Notes under the pieces: model-generated | Told to the model about the DNA's origin: nothing | Database searches by the model: none | The model's input: the letters and a program-made list of their open reading frames with translations, nothing else | Made by a program: the position numbers and the translations under genes | Source of the DNA: Rostratula benghalensis | Taxonomy: Eukaryota; Chordata; Aves; Charadriiformes; Rostratulidae | NCBI GenBank assembly: GCA_013399305.1 | Contig: VXAI01000082.1 | Span: 2,624,380 to 2,688,379 of the forward strand | Length of the DNA stretch: 64,000 nucleotides | Direction of reading: 5' to 3' | Part shown: piece after piece, positions 38,586-49,800 of the stretch | Layout of the letters: each line of letters opens with the position of its first letter | How positions within the stretch are numbered: the stretch's first letter is position 1

Positions 38586-38619
38586 AATTAATTACTAAGG
38601 AAAAGAGAAGTAATTAATT
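38586..38619. repeat. perfect 11-bp inverted repeat with 12-nt loop
   Basis: Left arm AATTAATTACT (38586-38596) and right arm AGTAATTAATT (38609-38619) are exact reverse complements around a purine-only loop. The arms are almost pure A/T, so a chance origin is plausible. Each arm contains TAATTA homeodomain-type cores. Confidence 0.75.
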
Positions 38620-39107
38620 AAAATAATGAGCTTACAATCAGAGCTAGAAAAAATAAAACTGAAATCCCAGCAACTTTTACATGCTCTGATTCACATCCAA
38701 ACAACAAGCTCAGCTGTGTGAAGGAAATACGTTGAATTTGCCTTCTCTTTAGGCACTCTCCCCATGTAAAGAAGTTGCATATCAAAGCAGTTACAAAAGT
38801 GACTATACAGCATTCTCTATGAACCATAGGAAAACTACTGAAACGTGCAGGAGTTGTAGTTGCAACCTGCATTTTGACTCATGCTAGAAGAACTGCATTG
38901 CATTCAGATACTTGGTGCAGCTGAAGGAAGGGAACTACAGTAGGTGCAGCAGCTATAACCCATTGGAGTGCACAGCTCTGCCAGCTGCAGGACATGGCCC
39001 TGCAGAGCCACAATAAATAAAGTTCCTTGTAATGTGCAAATACATTACAGGTTTGGAACCATACACAACACATTATCACAGCTTCAGAAACACTGGCATT
39101 TATGCTT

Positions 39108-39622
39108 CAAATATGAGTGAGGTGGACTGAAAAATGGCTGAACTACCAGGCTTAAATATATGTCATCAGTGGCAAGAAGTCCAGCTGTAGGCTCCTTACA
39201 AGTGGAGTACACCCGGGGTTGATACTGGGTCCCGTAGTGTCTAATATCTTCAACGATGGCTTGCACAATGGGACAGAGTGTACCTTCAGAAAGTTTGTAG
39301 ATGATACGAAACAGAGAAGAAAGGTTTATACACCAGATGGTTGTGCTGCCATTCAGAGGGACCTCAACAATGAGGAGAATGGGGCAAGCAGGAACTTGTA
39401 AAGGTCAACAAGGACAAATGTAAACTCTAACACCTGACAAGGAATAACTCTATGCACCAGTCCATGCTGAGGGATAACCAGTTGGAAAGCAACTTGGCAG
39501 AAAAATGCCTGGGGTCCTGGTAGACAACAGGTTGAATGTCAGCCAGCAATGTGCCCTGGCAGAAAAGACAGACAACAGCCTCCTGGGTTGCATTAGGAAA
39601 AGTGTTGTCTCTGGGAGAGCTG
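39108..39622 (+). mobile_element. CR1 LINE reverse-transcriptase fragment, plus strand
   Basis: Internal piece of CR1 ORF2, truncated at both ends. It starts in the RT thumb-side/palm region (AATGGCTGAACTACCAGGCT), passes the GPVVSNIFND and KFVDDTK motifs and ends near the GCIRKSV region (to about 39622). An A/G-rich stretch (39625-39680) follows. There is no CR1 3' end, so it was probably cut by a later deletion or rearrangement. The subfamily resembles that of the 21.6 kb copy. Confidence 0.88.
39200..39600 (+). pseudogene. CR1 ORF2 RT-palm remnant (F-V-D-D box)
   Basis: Broken reverse-transcriptase core. In one frame (39219-39401) it reads GPVVSNIFNDGLHNGTECTF, then KFVDDTK, then AAIQRDLN. 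The family box is F-A-D-D; here Ala has become Val, but the two catalytic Asp remain. The open frame ends at a stop after about 60 codons, and later blocks (SQQCALAEK-like, GCIRKSV) lie in other frames. Confidence 0.8.
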
Positions 39623-39624
39623 AC

Positions 39625-41280
39625 ATACTGAAAAGAAAAGGAAAAAGAAAAAAAAGTAGTTAAAAAAAGAAAAGGGCCTACCAAAAAAAAATGTTTGCTT
39701 TTATTTTTTCGTTATTGCGTGTTTGGAAAGTGAGAAAAAAATTCTTCTAAAGAAATTTACTTAAAATCAGACTGGAAATAGCTTAGAATAAACCATTATT
39801 TCATGTTGCATGACAGATATTGTAAACATAGTAGATCTTTACCTAAACAAACTGTTCTGAATCATCTTAGTACTGATACTAGTCTTGAATTCATATGAAA
39901 AGTTTTGATTTGACCAAAACAAAAGTTTCATTTTCTATTCAGGATATTCAATTAATTTTTTAACCATTAAATTCTAAGTCCATTTTAATTTTAAGAAAAT
40001 AAGAAAATCTTTTCACCACTGTAACTCAGAATGTTTGGACTTCCTCTACCCCCTTTCTGGGTTTTGTTAGGTTTGTTTATTTTGGTGAGTTTTTTACTTC
40101 AAGGGGTTTTTCAGTTAATTTTTGTTTGATTTTTTTTTTTTTAAACTAAAACTTTCAATGCATTATTTACAATTGTGGTAATTTATGAAACTTCTATAAT
40201 TGTTTTATTTGGAATGCATAACTAACTCTTTTTTTTTTTTCTAGTGAGATGAAACAAAAAATCATACTACTGAATTTAGAATGTGATTTTTTCACATTGA
40301 GTAAATCTGTATCCTATAGGAAAAAGAATCTAACAGGGATTTGTAGTCTATCAATCATTTTTCTCTTTTAGAACAGCTATACTGAAATGAAAACAGTAGC
40401 ATATCTTTAAATATTACTGGTTTTTTCTCCTATCACTGCATTTCTATGTGATTAAGGAGTATAAAAAGTTCTCTCTGTTAGAGAAGGATATTAATCACTC
40501 CTTAAAATACGGTGACAGATAGCAACATTTCATATATATGAGAGAATAGTTATATTTGCTCATAGAAATACAATATGACACTTCAGTAAACAATTATTCT
40601 TTGTGCCTTTCTTTTTTCTTGAAAGATTAATAAAGTACTAGCTAGTATTAGAAAATGCTGTCAGCAAACACGGGGGAATCAAGGCTACGAAATTACCTAT
40701 GAAGTGCTTTATTGAAGAGAGAGAAAAGTTCGTGACATACGATGACTGTTTCTCTAATACATTTTGTTATAAGTGATGTGAAAGTTCTTATGATCCTGTC
40801 AGATTTATTTGAGAAATGTTCTAAATATTTACAATCAAGATTATGTTTAACATCTCAGAGGTAGATTATATAACTCTTACAACATAGCTTTCTTTCCCAC
40901 TAGCCCTACTCATGCTGAGACCTGCTTGAGTTATTACCTGATTAATATTAAAGTTACACACTTTTTGAGTGTTCTCAAGTCATATACACAATGATTTTGC
41001 CTAGTACTAATATAACTGGATGAAAGTAAATATAGAACACAGTTAAATTTCACAGATAAATGTGAAATTCTTACAAGAGTCTCCAAAGAAATACGCATGC
41101 TTTTCTAATGCTGAACCTTAATTAATATAATTACCTGGAGTTATATCTTCCACTTTCTCTCTACAAACTTACTTTAAATTATGTTGTCAGCATAAATAAA
41201 GGTTCAAAATTAAAATTTACAGAATAAATACTACATAGGACAAGTTACTTGTGTAAATGATGAACAGCAACAGACAAGGC
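39625..41280. other. AT-rich unique non-coding DNA
   Basis: No gene recognised. It begins with an A/G-rich tract and has T11-T12 runs at about 40.13 and 40.23 kb. Confidence 0.7.
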
Positions 41281-41284
41281 CTTC

Positions 41285-42520
41285 AGACTCATTGAATGGT
41301 TTGCGTTGGAAGGGACCTTGAGGATCATTTAGTTTCAAGCCTCTTGCCATGCGCACCAACACCTTCCAATTGACCAGGTTGCTCAAAGCCTCATTCCAGC
41401 CTGGTCTCGAACATTTCCAGGGAAGAGCCATCCACAATTCTCCGGGCAACCTGTTCCAGTGCCTCACCACCCTCACAGTGAAGAATTTATTCTTTAATCT
41501 TCTAATCTTCTTTAGATTTAACCTAATCTCCCCTCTTTCAGTTTAAAAGCTTTACTCCTCGTTGTATCACCACACTCCCTCAGAAAGAGTCCCTTTATCA
41601 GAATTTCCAGGAAGATCTGCTCCATGATCTTCATGGGCATGAAGGTGAGACTTACTGTCCTGTGGTTTCCCAGTTTTTCCCTTTTGAAAATGGTCATTTT
41701 GTTTCCCCTTTTCCAGTTAGTGGGACTTTCACCGGGCTGCCATAGCTTTTCAAATATAATGGAAATCAGCTTAGCAATTTCATCTGCTGGTCCCCTCAGA
41801 ACTCATGGGTGTATTTCATCACGTCCCATGGACTTGTGCACCTTTAGGTTCCTTAGATGGTCTTGAATGTGATCTTCTCCTCCTGGGTGGAAATTCATTC
41901 TCACATCCTCTGACTTTGCCTTCTATAACTTAGGTGGTGTGTTAGAGCCCTTGCCAGTGAAGACCAAGGTGAAAAAGTCATTCAGTACCTGAACCTCCTC
42001 CATATCTCAGGGAGCCATATGTGCTGTTTCGTCCTAGAGCCCTTAACTTTCTCTCTCACATACTTGTAGAAGTTTTTCCTGTTGTCCTTGATGTCCCTGG
42101 TCAGATTTAACCTTGTCTGGGATTTAGTTTGCATAATCTGGTTCCTGACAGCTTGGACACTTTCTCTGCATTCCTCCCAGGCCACCTGTCCTTGCTTGCA
42201 CTCTCTGTAAGCCTCCTGTTTGTGTTTGAGCCTGTCCAGGAGCTCCTTGTTAACCTCTGCAGGCCTCGTGGTGGTTTTGTCTTACTTCTTTCTTGGGTTA
42301 CACAGCTCCTGAGCTTGCGGGAGGTAATCCTTGAACACTAGCCAACTTCCTTGGGCCTCTCTCCCTCCTAATGCTTTATCCCATGTAACCCTGCCAAGCA
42401 GATCCCTCAAGAGGCCAAAATATGCTCTCCTAACTGCTCCAGGGTAGTGAACTTGCTGTACCCTTTCCTCGCTGCCCGAAGGATCTTAACTCTACCATTT
42501 CATGATTGCAAATGTAACAG
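41285..42520 (-). mobile_element. CR1 LINE copy C, internally deleted
   Basis: CR1 copy on the minus strand. The 3' end (41285-41340, plus text GGTTTGCGTTGGAAGGGACC) lacks a clean tail. Going upstream in the element come the C-terminal region (to about 41588), then directly the start of the RT domain and the linker (about 41600-42380), then the endonuclease C-terminus, with an NHEMVEL motif near 42500. The region between the RT start (KIMEQIFLEIL) and the late C-terminus (FLRECGD) is missing, so the RT palm is gone. The 5' truncation falls at the endonuclease SDH box. Frameshifts and stops are scattered throughout. Confidence 0.93.
41600..42515 (-). pseudogene. CR1 ORF2 endonuclease-RT linker remnant
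   Basis: Broken minus-strand coding remnant. In element order it shows NHEMVEL (family SDHEMVEF, so S-D has become C-N), then WDKALGGREAQGSW, then LLDRLKHKQEAYRECKQGQV, WEECRESVQAVRNQI and RDIKDNRKNFYKYV. After a stop come VHKSMG, IFEKLW and NWKRGNK, the RT finger motifs. One piece (41982-42185) is open for 67 codons. Plus-strand open frames here (41624-41866, 42129-42341) are antisense shadows. Confidence 0.85.
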
Positions 42521-42522
42521 TC

Positions 42523-44148
42523 ACAGAGATTCCCTGGGTAGCCAGTGCTAAGCCTAAACCAACTAATAGGGACTTCCAAAATCCTTAAATGTGCTGATAA
42601 TATTACAAGGTGAGGACCTGGGCGTCCTAGCAGCTTCCTAAGATAGTTCCTGGTGTATCAACATACTCCAACCTTTATAGTAGAGAAGATACTTTGTCAA
42701 AAGGAACTTTTTGCAGATGAAGAAATGATCCCAGTGGATGCCCACTTGTTAATAGTTAGATGCTTTGCCCAGTATTTAAGATAAACAATAGAGACACACA
42801 TGAATTGTAGTCATTAGGCAGAACCACATAAGAATTGTGCATAAGAACACAGTAAATAACAAACAATTCAGGGAGTCTTATTCAATCCAGCTCAAGACAT
42901 CACACCAGGACCATATGCAAAGGTTATACAAATGAGTTTGTTATAACAAGCACTCACTCTGTCTGTGAGTTCGATAAAGTAATTGCTTGAATAGCATTGG
43001 TTCCTCCTGGGTATCTTCAAACTCTCTTGTACAGTTTTTTGGCTATCAAAGGTAGTTGTAAACATCATAAATTTATCCCTCACTGTATAACTAAATTCAT
43101 TGATGGAGATTTGGGTAACAACAAATATGCAATTTGTTATTATGCAGAAAACATAAATATAAATATGTCAATGCATATAGATGTCTAGAAATTAATGAAA
43201 CAAGTTGATAAACATGAACTTACCGAACAACTACAAAATAACATTTTATACAAGTTTTAATAAAAGGAGATAGTTCTTTTAAGCTTGAAAGTTCTCTTGA
43301 GTTCTTGAAAACCAGAGGACTCAAGGCTGAAGCACAGAAAAACCATGCAGAAGAGTGTTACACCATGCTGCCAAAACAAATACTTAGAGACAGAATATGG
43401 TTGTTTTCTAGTCCAAAGTCAACACTAACCTCTTTAATGAAACTGGAAAACTCTGAACAATAAGTTGAATTGTGATACAATGTGATATGGACATAAGGCT
43501 ACAAAAGACAGTAAGTTAAAAAACCCCAGAAAAACAAAGAAAAATAAAACAATTAAACATTTCAAAGTGAATTGCAAAACTAGAAACTATATTAAAGATC
43601 AAGGTGAGAGGAGGGTTCTCTTTCCAAAGTATTACTTTCTGTGATGTTTAAAAGAAGTGTGGAAGTATTTTACACTGTATAGATTTTGAGATATATTGGT
43701 TTGGGGGAGTGAGGAAAGTTAAGTGGAAGGCAGTTTAGACCTCTTTTTTTCACTTCAGAAATGTTCAGACTTCAAAGACTTGTTTTAACAGGGCATGTTT
43801 TTTTGGGGATTTTGGTTCTTTCATTGAAATTAAGCAAACACAACGTATTCAACAGTAACATCCTTTACCAAAAACATTAATTAATTAAATTAAACTGGTG
43901 TTAATAAAGCTTAAGAAACAAGAGTTCACCTTTTGTACTCCAGGCATAAAAAGCGAAGAACACATACAAAAACATAGTTAAATGTTATTTAAGTACCAAA
44001 GAAACAAGGAAATATAACAGTGTGTGTATTTTCGCTGTTCCAAACTTGAGCGTCTAAGTACTGCAGGCTTGTTAAAAAACAAACAAAAAAAAGGCACAAA
44101 ATAACTATCCCAATTTACAGCATAGCTCATGGAAACATAGTAGAGCAA
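42523..44148. other. AT-rich unique non-coding DNA
   Basis: No gene recognised. It includes the short palindrome TTAATTAATTAA near 43.88 kb. Confidence 0.7.
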
Positions 44149-44150
44149 GT

Positions 44151-44548
44151 TCATAAAATCATAGAATAATTTGGGTTGGAAGGGACCTTTAAAGGTCATC
44201 CAGTCCAACTCTCTTGCAGTGAGCAGGGACATCTTCAACTAGATCAGGTTGCTCAGAGCCCTGTCCAACCTAACCTTAAATGCTTCCAGGAACAGGGCAT
44301 CTACCACCTCTCTGGGCAACCTGTTCCAGTGTCTCATTGTGAAAAATTTCTTCCTTATACTTAGTATCATCTATCTGCTTTCACTTTAAAATCATGACCC
44401 TTGTCCTGTCACAACAGGACCTGCTATAAAGTCTGTCCTATCTTTCTATAAGCACCCTTTAAGTTCTGAAAGTCACTAAGAACTATCCTTGCTGTGCTGA
44501 GGGTTCCAGAGTTGGGTGCAGTACTCCAGGTGTGGTGTCTCTTGAAAA
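44151..44548 (-). mobile_element. CR1 LINE 3' fragment F, minus strand
   Basis: 3' end with tail repeats (plus text TCATAAAATCATAGAATAAT), then GGGTTGGAAGGGACCTTTAA and CAACCTGTTCCAGTGTCTC, the ORF2 C-terminal region. Beyond about 44470 the text passes from CTTTAAGTTCTGAAAG straight to the CAGAGTTGGGTGCAGTACTC block. By my memory of the family about 150 bp are missing there. The piece is 5'-truncated at about 44548. Confidence 0.92.
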
Positions 44549-45089
44549 TACGCAATTTTTCCCAGGGAAGCAAGAACATGCTTCTAAAAGACTGATTATG
44601 CACTCAGGTTATTTGAAAAATAAAATTTACTTGCTTTCTTATTTACCACATCTTCAAGTAAATGATTGAAGATGACATTTTAAAAATACTCAAATTTAAT
44701 TTTCCTTTTCAAATCCAAAGACTAACTTTTGTAAAGTGAATCAGATCTGAGCTTAGTTAATAATGAATGAGAAAGACTGTTAATCCAGTGTCTGTAAGGA
44801 AGAAAAGAAGCTCTTATGGTTGAACTGCCTCACAAAGGCAAACAAGGGAGTAAACAAGGGAGAGTGAATATGGTGGGAGCAGTCTGAATAGTCAGAGAAG
44901 AAAATAAAGCCGTTAAGGTGAATTCAGGAAAGGAAGAGCTAATCAAAAACAAAACTTGGACTGCATAACATCAGTATGTTACACAACATGATACAAAACC
45001 AAAAGCAAATATCAAAGAACGGGTTTTGTAATAACATTATATGTTTGACAGCAGTGAAAGAACCTCTCTCTACCTCCTGCATTCTGGGG

Positions 45090-45107
45090 AAAAAAAAAAA
45101 AAAAAAA
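45090..45107. repeat. A18 homopolymer
   Basis: Run of 18 A. No upstream poly(A) signal. Confidence 0.9.
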
Positions 45108-46494
45108 GCGTGGTGATTGTGGCTTTGAAAAGCCTCATTTACTGCAATAGATAAACAAGACTTTTATAAATTCATGCACTAGATAAGCATCACTTATCTA
45201 CAGTCTTGGTCTTTTTTGTCATTTTACATCTGTCTGTTCGTTGATAAAGTCAAGAAGTATATTATCAGGTATCAATGAAAGTCATATTGTATAAATGGTA
45301 TATAAAGAAAAATCACTGAGTGATCAAATGCAAGACTTGCTGAGTAGCACAGAAGTCCGCAACCTATAGCAGGTTTCTGAAGATGATACAAGAGCAGATT
45401 CTGAATGATACCAAAAAGGATGTTGCAAGGTTATCAGCTGGAAATAATATCACCTTGAGATAATTTTTACAATCACTTTTATCCACTAATTTTGAAAAGA
45501 CTAAGACTGCTGCCCTGTACAGTTTCACAATTTTTAATAAGAGCGCATAGTAGCTTACATAAGTATGTGGCATTTATAAAGTATCCTTCGTTTCCTTTTT
45601 TTTTAATTTCCCCAGAGATATATTTACCTATTCCTCCAGTCTTAGTAGTCCAAATTTCCCTCACTAACTCCTACTTTGATGGCATTCTTACTTGACTTTT
45701 TTTTCTTAGTTAAGAAAATTAAAACTAGAATTCTATAACTAGAAATGCTACTGTAGATAATATGTACCAGTTATTATTACAATACACTGGCATCCCATAG
45801 AACTGAAAGAGCATGTTAAAGGAGAGAAGTTAATACTCCAGTTAAAAAAAGGAAATTGTTTTATATCCCAGACAGGTGGTCATTCTTGTTCCAAATAACA
45901 GCCTTTGAGTTTTATTTCTTAGTTTTTTGTATTAACATCAATCTAAGAATGAAGTATTTTCTTAGAGATTAAGCTTCAACTCAGTCACATTCTTGTGGGT
46001 TTTCCAGCATTTCTTGCTATCAAAATACGGTCATTCTGATAATACTGAGTAAGGAGTAAAGAATAATAGAAAAACAATGTGTTGAAGTTATCTTCCATGC
46101 CCTACTGCCTGTAAGTAGTGAAAGTTAACTGCTGAGCACAGCGGTGAATGAAGGACTCATGCAGTGAGCAGCTGCCTACCTTAGAATAACGTGTTAAAAA
46201 ATACTTTCCGTTACAGGTAATTTTGTTTTTATAATTCAAAAAGCCTCAGCTGCTCTCAAGGACAAAGCTCATGTTACCAAGCTGCCTAAAAAGCGATTTC
46301 CTGATTTCCCTTAGATAGAGGCTTTTTTTTTTTTTCCCCTCTAATTTAAGTGTCTTAGATAAAAATAGACTCATTTATATTAGAAAATACAAAGTAAGCA
46401 TGCAATCTTTTAAAAAGCTGAGTTACATTCAATCCTTTCTCAATAATTCAAATCTAGGGTGTTCCCCAGTCTAGGGATGTGCTCAAGAGCTCAA

Positions 46495-46850
46495 ATACAT
46501 TTGAAGTTCACACGACGAAGACAACTTTTATTGCTATAAAGCGTGAGACCTGCTGACACATTCAGCCTCCTCTGCACAGTTCCTACAAGGTCAGCTGCAT
46601 GCCAAGCCATTGCAAACTGCTGGCTATGATATTACTTCCACAAAGAAATACCCAGTTTGCACGGAAACAGCATATGGTTCTCAGAACATATGGTTCATCA
46701 GGTCAGAGAGTTACCAGAGACTAAGAGCACTGCTCTTCCATAAGCATCTCCAGCTGCATGTTGAGGGCTGTCACAATCAGGTACAGCTTAGAGTAATTGC
46801 AAAGCTTGTCTAATCTACAGGGCATCTTTTTTGTCAGGAACTAGGACTGT
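46495..46850 (-). mobile_element. possible old LTR (uncertain)
   Basis: On the minus strand a GC-richer upstream part is followed by a TATA-like GCTTTATAGC (46533-46542), immediately by AATAAA (46527-46532), then a short CpG-containing T/G-rich segment. TATA and poly(A) signal that close resemble the compact R region of some avian retroviral LTRs. I cannot name the family and see no LTR ends or duplication. Palindromic GCTATAAAGC also gives a plus-strand TATA-like motif. Confidence 0.25.
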
Positions 46851-49800
46851 GGACATGAGGGAAGATGATATAAGCTGCTATTTCCCGCTCAACACTCCTG
46901 ATCTTGAAATTGTGTACATTCAAAGTGATATCTTGACCTTTGGTAGAGTTGGGTAAGTTGGGTATTAAATGGTATTGCTCATTTTGAAATCTCATCTTGT
47001 ATATTTAGAACAAAACTAGATGTTTTCAGCCAAAAATTTTAAAAATTATTTTACATCTTGGCTGCTTAAACACCATCTCACCTCTCCCCCCATGTACAAT
47101 TATTCTAGTTTTCCCTTAGTCTTCACTTTAATTACCGGGGAAGTTGTTAATTGTGTTAAGAGAAATAAGCAGATTTACACTGGATTGTCCACCTACAAAA
47201 TTAAGGATAAAATTATGAAAAATATTTTATGAGTTATAAAAATAGAGGCTTTTCCAATTCCGGCTCCCATGTGTATTAATACAGATAAATAAGGTTTTGT
47301 ACATTCTCCCCCTCAAAAAAAAAGGACTTAATTCAGAGAAGCTTTCACATATTATCCACTTGTAATTTTGCTAAACATTTGTTATGTAGAATATTTCTAT
47401 TCATACTACCTGTTCAGACCTCCCGTTTCCTCACTCAGCCAGGTCATCACAGAGGACTCATTGTTTTAGGCCCAGGTAGTAAAATTGCCATTCCTCTGGT
47501 GAATTTCCATCAAGCTGAAATGATGTTCAGCTAGATAGGTTCATTCAGGTACTGATTCCAAACCCAAGTAATCCATGAAAAAAATTAATAACTGTTTATT
47601 GAGAGGTCTGAATCCTGTTGAACTATAACAAAAATATAAATCGCATAATATTTTAAAAAGCAGAAAATAACTCATGCTTTCGTTTTAATGGAATATGGTT
47701 TTACTACTTCAGTTATTAAGATCCTTTAATTAATCATTTTTCACATAGGTACTATTAATGCAGTCAGCCAAACTAGTCACATTTTGCTGGAAAAATGCAT
47801 TGTTTACATCTATGTATGTACATATATGTGCTCAGATCCTTTTAAAGTGGTTTCACTACAGGACAACCAATAGGTTTTAGCTCTCCTTCTCAAAAGACAA
47901 TATCGTCAGTTGATTAAAGGATAGGCTTCCAGATCTGCATACAATAAACTTATTCCTCTTGTTTGATGAAATGTTAAACAACATGAAACCAGGTCTCTTT
48001 AATAATTGATTTGTGATGGATCTAATCGGGAAACAATAAGCTTAAATTATGATATTCTATTTACTTCTCTTCATAGAAACTGGAAGCCTTGGGGCATTTT
48101 CACATATGAATTAAGAATACTGTTTTATTTTTACTGAAAAATTCCTAGCACTACCTTTTTAAATGGTATTTCAAGACTGAAGTTACATTTTCAGTTGTCA
48201 AAATAATGTCAAAGTCATAATATTTTTTTTTTTTTATTTTAGGAAGAAAGGTATTCATGTTTAAATTACAAATGAAATCAGACACTAATATTTTGATGTG
48301 CTGGCAGAAAATGCAAGTCAGATATAACTGCTCTAGATTTTTCTCAGTAACTTTCACATTTCAATCACTCACTTTTCCCAAATGTCATTTAATGTGCATT
48401 CCTACAATATACCACAACACAGCTCAGTCATGCAGAATGCAATGGGTGTTTCTTAAAAACACAACATGATCTGTTTCTTATTTTGAGGGTAAAATATAAA
48501 TACTGATGAAACACAGCCCAGCACTTTTTTCCAGAAAGATAGGCACTATATATTATTATACAGTTTTGTGTTAATGCTGTAGTTACTAATCTTTTCTGGT
48601 ACAGCAGGATTGAAAGAAAATGCCCCAAAGAGTAGCATAGCATTTTGATAGAGATTCAACTCAGGAATTGTTTAAGTGATGTGAATACATCTTGCTTAAA
48701 GGCACATCTTATATACACTATATATCAGTACACAAGAACGTAAGCTTCATTTATGAAGGTAGGGTTGCAGATTTTGGGATTCATAGCTCTTTTTATCGTT
48801 ACTGGTATTATGAGTCAAACAAAAGCATTCACCTTCCTATTTCAAAGTGCAAGAAAATGGATTAAAGGTTCTGTCTCTGGTGACCCAACATTTAATAAGG
48901 CTCATAAAGCTCACAATGAGGAAATCAGAATGGCAAATTTCTTCAAGTTGGATAACAAAAGGGAACATTAAAGGCTTGAGAATAGATAATAAAATGCTTT
49001 ACGTAAATCTTTTATATTCAAAGATTTCTTTTTTTATGCCATTCATTTACAAAATTTGTAATAAATGTACATTTAATCAGATTTTCATAATTAAATCTTC
49101 CTCACTGGAAGGTGCGCAATCATAGATGAGAAGCTGTTTCTGCAGTGTGAATAAAATTATCATGCAACCTCTTTATTTCTGTGGAAGTTTTTCTGCCACA
49201 GAGAATGCAAATTATATGCCTTACTTGACAATTAAAAAAAATAGACTCAGATTTCTAATATCATGATTTTAATGCAAATTCTGAAAAGAATATTCAATGT
49301 TCCACCCTTCTATGAAGAATTCCAAAAGATCAGCTGCTAAATGTACACTTATGAATGCCTTGAAATCTAAGCACCGTGAAAAATAGTATCTAGTATTAAG
49401 CTAAAAAAGAAATTTAAAAAGTAAGTATAACTCCGAGTTGGACAAAAGAATAAACAACAGCAGCCATATAAGTAAACAACTCTAGTGCTTGCGCTGCTTT
49501 GTGTTCCAAATTGAAAAAATTACAACCTATAAATAACTATACCCAAGGCACCACATTGAGAAGCAATCACTATATGCCTAGAAAATACTCAGATATTTAA
49601 AAGTTTTGCTGAACACAAATCTATACATAAATGATTTATGTCTAAACTGCTGCCTCAGATGCTTGGACACAAATCTGTGTATGTACACGAAGAGAAGAAG
49701 CATCTCTGATACACCAGTACATTGTTCCCATTTTTCTAATACTGCTTAAAAAAATGCAGTTCCTGTAATATCTGTAGATCAAATGCATACCATTTTTGGT

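Larger units (their letters stand above)
36651..39108. other. AT-rich unique non-coding DNA
   Basis: No gene recognised. It holds a TATAAAAG inside a small inverted repeat at 37.2 kb and a hairpin at 38.6 kb. Open frames are under 85 codons. Confidence 0.7.

Noticed and set aside
41349..42341. Three plus-strand open frames of 65-80 codons
   Set aside because: Antisense readings of CR1 copy C.
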